NCBI GenBank assembly: GCA_024811115.1
Contig: JAKOGH010000036.1
Location: forward strand, 1 to 17,347
Length of the DNA stretch: 17,347 nt
Source: Terana coerulea
Taxonomy: Eukaryota > Basidiomycota > Agaricomycetes > Polyporales > Phanerochaetaceae
Reading direction: 5' to 3'
Shown here: piece by piece, positions 1 to 9,645 of the stretch
Layout of the letters: each line of letters starts with the position of its first letter
Position numbering within the stretch: the first letter of the stretch is position 1
Notes under the pieces: generated by a model
Told to the model about the DNA's origin: nothing
Database searches by the model: none
The model's input: the letters and a program-made list of their open reading frames with translations, nothing else
Program-made: the position numbers and the translations under genes

Positions 1-121
1 AAGGGCAAATGATTCTAATCATATCTTCAGCCACCCAACTTTCAGGTGAAAAGTGGACAAATATATCAAGCATTTACGCTTTCTCTGTAATTAATGTACT
101 TCGAATATCGCATGTCCTAGA

Positions 122-2635
122 TTATGCTGCCAGTGCAGGCATGTCCGGCATAAGCTCCTCGGCCGTAACGCGTGTCGCTGTATACTTCCGATGGGTCTTC
201 TTTGCATACTGCAGCAGAAGCACCAACGATGTCGGGGTCATGCCTTCCATGCGCTTCGCTGCGCCCTAAAACCACATCGTGTCAGCTCACTCGTGAATTG
301 AGCCTAACAGACTGGAGCACTCACGATGCTGGTAGGCCGCACCTTAGCGAGCCGCTCCATCACCTCTGAGCTCAGGCCGTGGATGACGTGGTAGTCGATG
401 TTCGGGTCTAGCACGAGGCTCTCGTCCGCCATGAACGCACGGACGTCCGCTTCTTGTCGCAAGACGTGTGCAGCGTATTGGGCTTCGATGTGGACTCGCT
501 GGAGCAGTGCGGGATCGAGCTTCGCTAGCGCTGGGACAGCGTCGTAAAGGGCCTCTGGCGTCGCGTCGGGGTAACGTAGCATGTCAAATGCGCTGGAGCG
601 AGGTTTCAATTGGGCTTTCGAGAAAGAGAAGATAGACGTACCTCCGGCGAACGCCGTCGTTGGCAACTTTGAAGCCGTATTTGCTCCAGCCCTGAGGAAA
701 GTACGTAGCCGTCTTGAGCATGTCCACGACTCGAGCCAGCTCACTCCGCACGCCGAGGAAGTGCGTCCACCTGAAATCGCCTACGGCTCCGATGGACCGT
801 CCTATAGAGACGTAAACATGTCATAGGTTACTCCAGCAGGAAGCTTGCGCACCTTTCTCCGTGAGCCGTAAGTCAGCATTGTCACTCCGTATAGTCATCC
901 TATACTCTGAGCGAGAGGTGAACATGCGGTCTGTGATACCATGAGCGTCAGCGAACTGCAAATAAAGCTGAGGTGGTAAGACATACAAGGCTCTTCTGCG
1001 CCCTTTACAATAAGGTCGTCGATCATCACTCCCACGTAGCCGTCTGCGCGTGACAAAACTAGTGGCGGCCGAGACTGAGCAGCGAGGCCTGCGTTAATGC
1101 CAGCGATGACTCCCTGTGCGGCAGCCTCCTCATATCCAGTCGTGCCTGTTGATGTCGGTGTCAGCAAAATTGGTATAAATGCTCTGCATAGTCCACATCC
1201 TCTCACCGTTGATTTGACCGGCCATGAATAGCCCGTTGATACGCTTCGTCTCCAAGGTCGCTTTGAGCTCTCTCGCATCTACATGGTCGTACTCCACACC
1301 GTACGCAGGCCTCACAATCTCTGCGTTCTCTAGGCCCGGAATAGTCCTGTACAGGAGCTCCTGCACATCCTCAGGCATGCTGCATGACAGTCCATTAGGG
1401 TATATGAGATCTACCACCGGACATCACTTCAGCATATGCGTCAAGACAAAGAGACCATGGTCGTACCGGAGTCGTAGCCCTCTGGTTCAAGCCAGACTAC
1501 GTGTGCATTTTTCTGCGGGAAACGTTTGGTTTTTGATTCAAGTGACGGGCAGTACCGCGGACCCTTCTTCGTCTCTTGGATATGTACGGCCCGGTGCATA
1601 TTATCACGAACCACCTGATGAGTCTCTTCGTTCGTGAACGTTTTGTAGCACGCTAACTGGTTGTGCTGTAATACAACTATAAGAACATCTTCATACTCAG
1701 CCCGAAAGATGAATCTACCGCATTATCCACTGTACGATTCGTAAAACTGAACGGCTGGGGCGCTACATCGCCAAGCTGTTCTTCTAGAGCCGGATGATCA
1801 AAGTTCACTGTTTGCATCCTAAGCCGTGCAGGTGTGCCAGTCTGCAGCCGGCCGAGCTTAAAGCCCGCAGAGCGCAAGGAGCCCGAGAGACCAACGGCAG
1901 GGTCTTCACCCATACGTCCCGCAGGGAAGGTCTTCATCCCAATGTGGATCTCGCCCGAGAGAAAAGTGCCCGTGCAGATGACGGCCTGTGAGCAGCGCAC
2001 AACCTCGCCGGATGCGAGCCTGACGCCGCTGACTGTGCCCCATGTGCCGTCGGATGCGGTGTGGTCGAAAATGAGGTCGTGGACACTACCGGCACGGATA
2101 TCGAGGTTGGGGTAGTTGTGCAGGATTTCTTGCATGTTGCGCTTGTACAGCTTTCTGTCTATTTGCGCACGGGGTCCCCACACGGCGGCGCCCTTGGGTC
2201 GGTTCAACATGTGGAACTGCACGCCTGCTTTGTCTACAATAACACAATGTCAAGGATTATCAAGAAAGGAACTAGTAATGTTGCGCACCAGTAACGCGTC
2301 CCATAACACCATCCAAAGCATCCACTTCCCGCACCAGCGTGCCTTTGCCCACCCCGCCTATCGAGGGATTACATGACAGCTCTCCGATAGTGTCAAGTTT
2401 CTGAGTGAGCAATACAGTTCTTGCGCCGGTACGTGCTGCTCCCGCAGCTGCTTCACATCCTGCATGACCTCCACCAATAACGACAACTGACAAGACCGGT
2501 TAGACCTTCAATGGGTTCTAGATGTAAAGTAGTAGACTCACCGTCGTAAGCGTTTGAGCCTGAGGCTACTGACGCATACTGTCGTAGAGCCTTCTGTAGA
2601 TATGCTTTCCCATATCTTCTCGTGCCATTCAACAT
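122..2635 (-). CDS. MTO1: Mitochondrial tRNA uridine-34 carboxymethylaminomethyl enzyme MTO1 (GidA/MnmG family)
   Basis: FAD-dependent enzyme that, with an MSS1/MnmE-type GTPase, modifies the wobble uridine of some mitochondrial tRNAs. Ten exons join in frame: 2635-2542, 2486-2289, 2233-1719, 1665-1467, 1410-1207, 1145-987, 930-853, 801-642, 592-325, 265-122. They give 672 aa, close to the usual family length. The first 31 residues are rich in Arg, Lys and Ala without acidic residues until the end, as in a mitochondrial targeting peptide. The FAD-binding motif [11 protein letters not shown] starts near residue 35. GidA signature 1 ([11 protein letters not shown]) is at about 304-314 and signature 2 ([16 protein letters not shown]) at about 400-415, split by an intron inside a Gly codon. 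The C-terminal helical domain ([10 protein letters not shown]) is present. All nine introns are GT-AG, 49-61 nt. The start at 2635 was chosen because it gives the targeting peptide; an in-frame ATG at 2839 is also open. No frame break was found. Confidence 0.95.
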
Positions 2636-3076
2636 TCTGCTCGCCCGGCACAGCCAGCTAACGTTTGGTCGTACAGTATGACTATGCACGATGCGGCGAG
2701 AAAGACGTAGGGCAAATAGACGCACAGTAGTCCTGGGCAAACACGGCAGAAGTGCGGCCCGTACAGCCGGTCTCCAGCCTTCCGAAGGCGTTAACGTTCG
2801 TTGTATCGTTTGCACTCTGCTTGCACTTTCACTCGCCATTCACCAAGTACGCATATACCTGCTTTCAAGACATATCGCGTTAGAACAATTGTACTTGCGT
2901 AGCAGCGGTCATATTCATCAACCAGCATCTATGTGCGGAGTAGCGCAGTAGACCATCAGTGAGCGCTGCATTGACAGGACGAATATAATTATTCCCCAGT
3001 ATAAAGCATAAGGCTCTTGCACCAGGTACAAAGAGCGTGGTACTAAGTCGAGTTAAAGGAATAGCTGTGTGCATGT
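2636..3076. other. Intergenic region between the first paralogue and MTO1
   Basis: About 440 nt between the stop of the upstream surface-protein gene and the MTO1 start. It must hold the 3' end of the former and the promoter of the latter. I see no clear TATA element close to the MTO1 start and no convincing coding sequence; the short open frames on either strand have no recognisable motif. Confidence 0.5.
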
Positions 3077-4045
3077 CTAAATAATGACAGCAAAGACAAC
3101 GGACAGGAGACCAAGAGGGAGCACGTGTGAGACCGTGCTCATAGAAATTGCACCGCTGGACTCCGATGAGCTGGTTGCACTGGGGCTAGAACTAGAGCTG
3201 CTTCCAGAACCGGTTGGGCTAGGGCTATTGCCAGAGCTGGTCGAGCCTGGAGAGGCAGCGCTACCTGGAGAAGTGGACTTGACTGAGCTTCCTGTAGGAG
3301 GTGTAGAGGTTGGTGCGGGGGCGGACGCGCCACCACTAGAAGCCGTGATAGTGACGGACGTCGGGATCGCTGATGACAGCGCAGCACAACTTGTTTCGAA
3401 ATCTACAATGAAGGAGGTTCAGCTCTTTGATCATCGTCAGACTACTGGTAAGTAACCAAGACATACTATCGATATCGCCCTGAACCTGGGATTGATAATC
3501 AGGGGTACCGTGCGCCACTGCAATAGGAGTTAGGCAACCACCGCAGCTTGCCCAAGAGGTCGCGATCGCTTCTGTACAGCAGTCGCTAATCGGGTCCAAG
3601 TTGCTGCTAGCAAGACCCTCGGTGGCACATGTCTTTTATAGGTGCTTAATAACGAAATAAGTCACAGAAGACCTGTTAGCTTACGAGCGTGCGGTTATTA
3701 AAGTCATCGCAGATGGTAGCACACTAAATCGAACCATTTTCGTCAGCGAGGCAATGAAGTGTAGTAGCACGGTCACGTACAGGGCCAAAGCCGTCGAACC
3801 CTGGAACAGGTAGTATATTAATCGGGCCCGAGTTCGTGTCATCTCGAGGTATCAATCCAGAGACTGCCTTGGTTGCTTCCACGCCATGAGGCTCGCGCCC
3901 TAGAATGCCCCCCACAGAGGCTATTCGGTGAAGAGCAATATTCATTTAGTGGCATAGTTCATAAATGGCTTGAGTGGGAGACATTGAGGCACTCACATTG
4001 GATGGCTGTTGAAGCAATAACGACCAGAACGGAGACGCAACGCAT
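3077..4045 (-). CDS. Secreted eight-cysteine, Ser-rich GPI-type surface protein, paralogue 1
   Basis: Five exons: 4045-3997, 3920-3781, 3723-3685, 3632-3467, 3402-3077; they give 239 aa in an unbroken frame. The protein starts with a short hydrophobic signal peptide (MRCVSVLVVIASTAIQ). A variable segment is followed by an eight-cysteine domain: CATIC in exon 3, a single Cys, a CC pair and CGGC in exon 4, and one Cys at the start of exon 5. Then come a VTIT motif, a Ser/Thr/Pro/Gly-rich stalk of about 75 residues, and a hydrophobic C-terminus (LGLLSVVFAVII), as expected for a GPI-anchored wall protein. The cysteine spacing resembles the fungal CFEM domain, but the match is not exact and the function is unknown. 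The exon 2 acceptor could also be after 3900, in the same frame. The two genes downstream of it in coordinate order are paralogues with the same structure. Confidence 0.85.
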
Positions 4046-4120
4046 CGTTGGGTATAGTCAAGCAGATGATTTCTTAGGAGAGATTTTAGGTGTATATTTG
4101 AATAGTCAGTGAACTGTACG

Positions 4121-4128
4121 TTTATATA
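4121..4128 (-). promoter_or_regulatory. TATA-like box of paralogue 1
   Basis: TATATAAA on the minus strand, about 76-83 nt upstream of the ATG at 4045. Paralogue 2 has a similar box at nearly the same distance, which supports a promoter role. Confidence 0.5.
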
Positions 4129-4330
4129 TCTGCACGCACTCCGGGGATTTGGAACGACGTTCCATAGATCGATGCGCCGGAAACGCCTCAGAACATGGAG
4201 GTACGCTCGGCTTGCTATGGGCGCAATACAGAAGCTTCCGGCGGCGGTTTGCTGCTGCACGCCTCATGTGTATAGACAATCTACTTACGTGCATTCAACG
4301 AAGGGGCAGTGTCCGAGATTCACGCCGTTC

Positions 4331-4440
4331 GCTCAGCGCTGTTGGCCATTCTCCTGGATTAAGGCGAAGCTTCAGCGGGTTGTCACATCACACCGCCAGA
4401 CGTGTCTGAGCGCAAACAGCTTGAGAACACGCCACCGTGA
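4331..4440. repeat. Diverged duplicated block, copy upstream of paralogue 1
   Basis: Aligns by eye with 6601-6710: 28 of 40 bases match without gaps over 4331-4370 versus 6601-6640. After a shift of 10 nt, about 60% match over the next 50 bases. It starts about 285 nt upstream of the paralogue 1 ATG. Read on the minus strand, the best part gives FALIQENGQQR, against LALIEERGEQR in the other copy. Confidence 0.5.
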
Positions 4441-5343
4441 TAGATATTTGCGGAAAGATGTACTTCGCCGTGTTGCTCGGGCCAGGGATGCAGAGTGGAT
4501 GATCATGTCTGCAGTGGGCGTTGAAGACTGCAAGGGTGCTACATCTTCCATTGTTATATTGCCGTGAAGCATGTACCAGAAATTACGGTGCAAGCCAGGT
4601 GAAAGGGGTTCTGTATCACCGCTGCTAATTACTACTGTAAGTCAGATGTCAATGGATAATTTGAAGCAGCGACAAAGCTACTTCACGGCACTTACCAACT
4701 CGGAGGTAGTACATCGCCGCTGGAACATATTTGCGTCGCTCTTTCCAGCGGATTGAGACAGTTCGCAATAGACCTTGTAGTGAAGCTCAGCTTGCCGTTT
4801 TCTATGGTGGGCTTCAGTCCCGCGCCCACTGCATGTCACCGAGGGAGCTGGAAGTTGTTGAAGGACATCATCATGAAGTTGAAGGTGGACAGGGGAGCTT
4901 GATCGAAACGGCAGGCCGGCAATCAAGGGCGCTTCAAAGCCTGTTGTTAACCCCCTTGTGACAATTTGAATTTTGGTTTCGAGTGATTCTAACGACGTTA
5001 GTAGCAGGTTAGTAGCGCCATATAGACGTAGTCTTACCTTCCTTTATCCATTTTGTTACCCTTGATGCTGATCGCACCAAGTACACTTCGACAAGCTAAC
5101 GTCGACTGGCTATTCCCACAATGTTTCTTAGTCGACCGATGCCTGAGCCATAAATTAACCGCGTCAAGAGAGCTCAATGTTAAACGTTAACGTCTACTGG
5201 TAAGCAGAAGGTAGGTACTCGACAGCCCCGACAAACGATGTTAGCGATAGACTCGGCGGAGTCCCTCAAATGGGATCCTTCTCGCCGACGCGTTATCCCA
5301 GACTATAAGACCGTGATCATATTGTCGGCTTGGAAGCATAAGT

Positions 5344-6399
5344 TTAGAAGAGAAGAACGAGGGCAGCACCCAAAACACCGAGCGTCACCATGCATGTGGA
5401 AGAGCCTAGAACAATCGCGCCGCTGGACGTCGCTGACGCGCTCGGACTGGTCGAAGAGTTGGAGATGCTATTGGTCGCAGAGCTCGAGCTGCTGCTAGAC
5501 GAAGGCGAGATTGAGGAAGTCGAGTCATCGTCGTCGGTAGGATCGTCGGAGGATTCGGTGGCTGTTGGGCTTGCCGAACTGGTGCTGTGCGCAGGCGTTG
5601 GGGTAGTTGAAGTGGCTGCGGAAGACGCAGGAGCGGCCGCTGAGCTCTTCGCAGTGGACGAAGTGGTAAGGGTGGGCGATCCCGTCGCGGTGGCCGCGGG
5701 CGCAACGCCTTTGGAAGGCGTAATCGTGACCGATGTTGCCACAGGCGTTTGATTTGAGATTTCACACTCTTCTTCAAACGCTAAAGTTGTCGTGAGCTGT
5801 CTTCATTTTCATATGTAGGCTTCACATAGCGATGCAGACTTACAGTCTATGCTCGCCTGTGCGCTCGCCTGATAATCCGGCACAGTCTTCGTCGCGAAAG
5901 GAACCACGCAGCCCGCGCAATTCGCGTAGGCGACCAGGATGTCATTTGTACAACAACTTGGACCAGTGGGACCATTTTGAAGCGCGCAGGTCTAGTGTAG
6001 GGTTCAAAGGTAAGCATTGTCAGCTTATACCTCAAAGTCAATGTGAGCCTACGTTTCCAGCATCTATGAAATTATTGCATATGGTATCGCACTGGGAGAA
6101 AGATGATTTGTTCACAGATGATCGATCATGATGAAGAGTAAGGACGCACAGTCGGAGAGCCATAACCTTGCAGCCCAGGGACGTCAGGCAGAGGGAAGAA
6201 ACTCTGGCGCGTGAATATGGATTTCTTCGGAGTGAAAAGGCTTCGTTCAGGCTGCACACCGACTGCTCTAGACACTATTTTCAACGAGGCCAACAGTAAA
6301 CTATATTAGCGAGATGTCCGTGAGATTGTGGGAGAGACCAGATTGCTTACGTTGTGCTCCAGCAAGGACGACAGCGATTAAAACAGCAGAACGATCCAT
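5344..6399 (-). CDS. Secreted eight-cysteine, Ser-rich GPI-type surface protein, paralogue 2
   Basis: Five exons: 6399-6351, 6274-6150 (the start could also be 6262, same frame), 6091-6053, 5991-5844, 5780-5344; about 265 aa, frame intact. The signal peptide is MDRSAVLIAVVLAGAQ, encoded by a 49-nt exon 1 like that of paralogue 1. The cysteine domain reads CDTIC in exon 3, then Cys, CC and CAGC in exon 4, and a last Cys in exon 5, followed by TPVATSVTITPSKG. The stalk of about 110 residues is Ser/Thr/Ala-rich, with an acidic stretch (DDPTDDDDS) and a run of eight serines. The tail (TLGVLGAALVLLF) is hydrophobic, as for GPI attachment. Closest to paralogue 1: both share the CC pair, PDYQ and SVTIT. 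Function unknown; a cell-wall or surface role is inferred from the architecture. Confidence 0.87.
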
Positions 6400-6475
6400 C
6401 GTTGAATGGAGTAGAGCTCGAATGGCTTCTGCAGAGAGCTAGGAAATGGTTTTCCGTCTACGTGCTGAACAGCAG

Positions 6476-6482
6476 TTATATA
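6476..6482 (-). promoter_or_regulatory. TATA-like box of paralogue 2
   Basis: TATATAA on the minus strand, about 77-83 nt upstream of the ATG at 6399, matching the position of the box in front of paralogue 1. Confidence 0.55.
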
Positions 6483-6600
6483 GCTGCTGCGTCAGCGGTC
6501 TTTTGAGCGATGTTCTGCATCCTGCGCCCGGGCGTGCAGCGGCGCAGTGTCGAGTACTTCCGGCGGTGATGTTGGTTTAGCTTATTTGATTCGCGTTGTT

Positions 6601-6710
6601 GCGCCACGCTGTTCGCCACGCTCCTCAATCAAGGCGAGCACCGACCGAGTGAGCGCCACGTTGATCCACACATCGCCACATCGATTTGAGCGCGAAAGAC
6701 CTCGAAACAC
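6601..6710. repeat. Diverged duplicated block, copy upstream of paralogue 2
   Basis: Partner of 4331-4440. It starts about 200 nt upstream of the paralogue 2 ATG. Several differences in the best-matching part are silent if read on the minus strand (TTA/TTG, ATC/ATT, CGC/CGT), and two exchange Gln and Glu. No similar block was seen in front of paralogue 3. Confidence 0.5.
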
Positions 6711-7317
6711 GGCACTTGAACCAAGAAACAGCCCTCTGCAAGTGCGCCATTTTCGGAGTGACAGGTCGGTCTTGGGAGAGCCGACTAGGCCCGGGATGGC
6801 CATGAAGATGCGCCTGCTGTAGATGACAATCTCGGCGGTGTGTGGTCGCAACGGTACAGCGCGCGAGCGTTCAGTTGACTGGAACACAGAACACTAGCCA
6901 ACCCAACATATCAGTGAAGTCGCGCTTGAAGATGGTCGGCAAGCTCACCAGCCTTGAGTGCGTCTTGAGCGCATGATAGGGTGTGTTAATTCAAGTGTAA
7001 CGGACGTATATAACATACGAAGCATGGAGACTGATACCCATCAGTCTGGATAGTCTAGCAGGCGGGATGAGATGTAGACATCGACGACCGGTGCAGCACA
7101 CGTCTGAGGCTGTTGCGCTCTAGAGTTACCTATCGGCCTAATCGGACTTCGACACCATCGTACCGAATCTCGGGACATTCCAATCCCATACGTGCATTAT
7201 AGCGCGCAGCTGAGGCTCGCAAAGGATTCATACCCTACAGCCACAGTTACAAATGCAATGGGCACAAGAGCAAGCCTCTTCCGACTTGCCTGAGGCGAGC
7301 TGCAAGCAGCTCAGCGC

Positions 7318-8165
7318 TCAGACGGACGCGACCAGGACTGCACCAACAAACCCAAGGAACATCAAAGACGACGCCGAGGTGGTCGTTTTAGCACCGTTGG
7401 ACTTCTGTGGAGTGCTAGAAGCGGTGCTGGTCGGCGAAGAAGTCGGGGATCCTGCCGCGCTAGACGTAGGGGTGGCACTTGCCGACGAAGATGCCGCTGC
7501 ACCTCCCCGTTCGACTGCGCTGCACTGGAGGCGGTAGTCAGAGCCGGGGTCAGGGTAAACGAGGACACAGGGGCTCCGGCCTCCGCGCATGATTGCTCAA
7601 TCTCTGAAGGAGTATGATTGAGAAGCTCGCTCGCGTCGTGAAGTCAATCGTACGTACGATCCAACTGCTCTTGGGAAAGAGCTTGGAAGGTTGCGTTCGT
7701 CGGAGCAAACAGAGGGATGAGGCAGTCGCCGCAGGAGACAATATCTGCGAAGATGCTATTGGTGCATGAGCAGGATGCGCCGTTGTTGGTTATGTCCGCA
7801 GGAGAGTTCATGCAGCTCTGGAAAGCGAGTGGAGATTAATCTTAGTTGTGCATCTGTTTTCTGAAGAGAACGCACCTCCAGGGTGTTCTCTACCGGCTGG
7901 CACAAGCTCGCGCACTATGCGTAGCTCACGATTAGTCCCGAGGAAAGGTTGCCGAGATAGAAGTGACTTACATTTCCAAAACCTTGGCCATTAGGTAACA
8001 TCATAATGATGGACGTTTGTCGAGCTTGCAGAACACCCCTCTGTATGTAGGCCCCGGAAATGACTGGTATTGAATGAGAAATTAACAAGTTAACCGGACG
8101 TTCCATGAAGTGGATGCTAGCTCACCTTGGGCTACGGCAAGCAGAATGATAACGGCTTGAAACAT
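7318..8165 (-). CDS. Secreted eight-cysteine, Ser-rich GPI-type surface protein, paralogue 3 (frame break in last exon)
   Basis: Five exons: 8165-8126, 8063-7972, 7914-7876, 7817-7658, 7603-7318. The signal peptide is MFQAVIILLAVAQ. The cysteine domain has CASLC in exon 3 (again 39 nt), Cys, CSC and CGDC in exon 4, and a last Cys in exon 5, followed by PVSSFTLTPAL, which aligns with PVATSVTITPS of paralogue 2. After the Gln-Ser-Asn at about 7510 the frame runs into an Arg/Leu/Pro-rich sequence ending at 7362. The Ser/Thr/Ala stalk and hydrophobic tail (SLMFLGFVGAVLVASV, stop 7318-7320) lie in another frame. One extra base in the run of four at 7505-7508 would join them. The gene may be intact with a sequencing error, or recently broken. 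It is the most diverged of the three. Confidence 0.8.
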
Positions 8166-8283
8166 TGCTCAACAATGCCGGTGAATGTTCAAAAGGGAGT
8201 TATGAAGGATGTCTGAAGTCCGGCGACAGAGAGATAGAAGAAGTTGTGAGTCCTGCCACGGCTCTACCCCAATCCCATATCTC

Positions 8284-8293
8284 TATATATATA
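8284..8293 (-). promoter_or_regulatory. TATA-like repeat upstream of paralogue 3
   Basis: An alternating TA stretch of ten bases about 120-128 nt upstream of the ATG at 8165. It is further from the start than the boxes of paralogues 1 and 2, so the assignment is weak. Confidence 0.35.
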
Positions 8294-8809
8294 CTGCAGG
8301 AGGGTGTGAATGCTGTCACTTAAAGCGACAAAGAAATGGGATGTTGCCAATGTCAAGCGATTACAATGCATCACGCCCACTGAGAGTAAGTGAGTATGTA
8401 TCGTTGTCTGTTACGAAGGAACTGGCAACTGACATCGCTGTCTGACTTGTTCACAACCAGGAGTTTCAAGGTGACGGTCGGAGATTATCGCGTTTGAAGG
8501 CATCCAAGCATCATAACTGTGTTACGCCCAAACCACTTACTTCCTGCTTGGACAGTAGGCGACACCTATCAAGCTTGAGTGTCAGCTATTAACTAGTTAA
8601 CTAGTCACCGACTGAAAGGGGGATCTGACTTACGATATTTGACCGAGCATGTACACTTGTCCCAGGCTGACTGAATGACTGACACTTCAGATATCCGTGT
8701 TGCGTATCTGTACATCCTGAGTGATCTCTACAGCTCCTAAGGTTCTGCGATGTGCCGTAGGGAGGCTGTCCACTGAGCATGCAGTGGGAAGTGACCGATG
8801 ATTAATTCT

Positions 8810-8823
8810 CCCCCCCCCCCCCC
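8810..8823. repeat. Poly-C tract
   Basis: An uninterrupted run of 14 C in noncoding DNA. Its true length is uncertain, given the apparent homopolymer problems elsewhere in the window. Confidence 0.9.
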
Positions 8824-9645
8824 TCTGGGCAAGGGTCGTGACACGCATAGTATTGCAGCAATGTTTTGGATAGATGTATTTGATGGCAACAAGCTACGCA
8901 TAGATGTCCAACTTGTAGGGCGGGCTGCGATGTTCAATCCGCTCCTGGACTAATGTCCTTGCTGTAATGTCGATATAGTCATTCATAATATGTAGACATG
9001 AAAGAAGGGCCCCCGCACCGCTTATTGAGTACATGAATAGCGGCAAGCTCGTTGCTTAGAGCCATCTACGGAGAATGCGTCTGCGTCCTGCTTCAATCAT
9101 TATCCAACTCCGGGGTGGTATCGAGCCGCGTTGTGTGTAAGACTGTGATTGGAAACGCATGATTGCACTAATGTTTGCGACAACGGAGGTCCATATGCCT
9201 TGCCTTCTGGCTTCCGCCATCTACTTACAATGCCATCTACAACAAATCCCCGCTGCACACTTGTTTTCTGCGTGAAGGTTGAATCAGGTTAAAGCAAGGT
9301 TGAACGTTGAAGCTTTGAAGTTGCAGCGGGCCTGGTCTCGACCATCGGTAACACCGGGCCGGCCGGACTGCTTTACATAATCTCGGCCTCAGGCGTCTAC
9401 TGAGGCTTGCCTTGAAAGTTGAGGGTGGTCGACGGAGGTCGACACTGTCCACGACCATGTCCGCAATAACAGACCTTTCAGTTTACCTGCAAAGTGAAGT
9501 CCCAAGGAACATCCAAGGGAGGACCATCCAAGGGACCTCCATAACTATTCTTGCTTAGACTGGCGACATCATCCAATATCATCTGTACACGGTCTGTTGT
9601 ACAAGTATATATATATTCCTTCTTGACTGCTACAGTTTACATTAT

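Larger units (their letters stand above)
4046..5343. other. Intergenic region between paralogues 1 and 2
   Basis: About 1.3 kb without a gene I can support. The part nearest paralogue 1 holds its TATA-like box and a diverged block (about 4331-4440) that recurs upstream of paralogue 2. On the minus strand a 73-codon open frame (4372-4593) overlaps that block and resembles part of a frame at 6582-6887. A short minus-strand frame ending near 4837 encodes a peptide with the run FMMMSFNNFQLPR, which I do not recognise. Several open frames on both strands lack motifs. Confidence 0.45.
6400..7317. other. Intergenic region between paralogues 2 and 3
   Basis: About 0.9 kb. It holds the TATA-like box of paralogue 2 and the second copy of the duplicated block (about 6601-6710). 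A 101-codon minus-strand frame (6582-6887) covers that block but has no recognisable domain and no matching splice context, so I do not call it a gene. I see nothing defined in the rest. Confidence 0.45.
8166..9645. other. Intergenic region between the dehydrogenase gene and paralogue 3
   Basis: About 1.5 kb with no supported gene. It contains the presumed promoter of paralogue 3, a run of 14 C at 8810-8823, a short AT-rich palindrome at 8589-8600 and two 11-base copies 15 nt apart at 9510-9535. The longest open frames (66-78 codons) show no motif. The right end must hold the 3' end of the dehydrogenase transcript. Confidence 0.5.

Noticed and set aside
3084..3455. Plus-strand open frame rich in Leu, Glu, Val and Pro
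   Set aside because: It is the reverse strand of the Ser-rich stalk of paralogue 1; the same artefact occurs at 5390-5752 and 7253-7537.
4109..4567. 152-codon plus-strand open frame
   Set aside because: Arg-rich, no motif, no splice context; it overlaps the duplicated block, which reads better on the other strand.
4838..4905. Short minus-strand frame ending in a Met/Phe/Asn-rich peptide
   Set aside because: Too short, with no upstream exon or motif I can connect it to.
6582..6887. 101-codon minus-strand open frame
   Set aside because: Partly matches the frame at 4372-4593, but has no domain, no clear start context and no matching introns; reported as a duplicated block rather than a gene.
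7525..7568. Possible 44-nt GT-AG intron that would restore the frame of paralogue 3
   Set aside because: It would delete the FTLTP motif that aligns with VTITP in the other two paralogues, and it is shorter than every other intron in the window.
8589..8600. Perfect 12-base palindrome of TTAACTAGTTAA
   Set aside because: Short, AT-rich and isolated; no second site or gene context to suggest an operator or attachment site.
9510..9535. Two 11-base copies 15 nt apart (CATCCAAGGGA)
   Set aside because: Only two short copies; likely chance or slippage in noncoding DNA.
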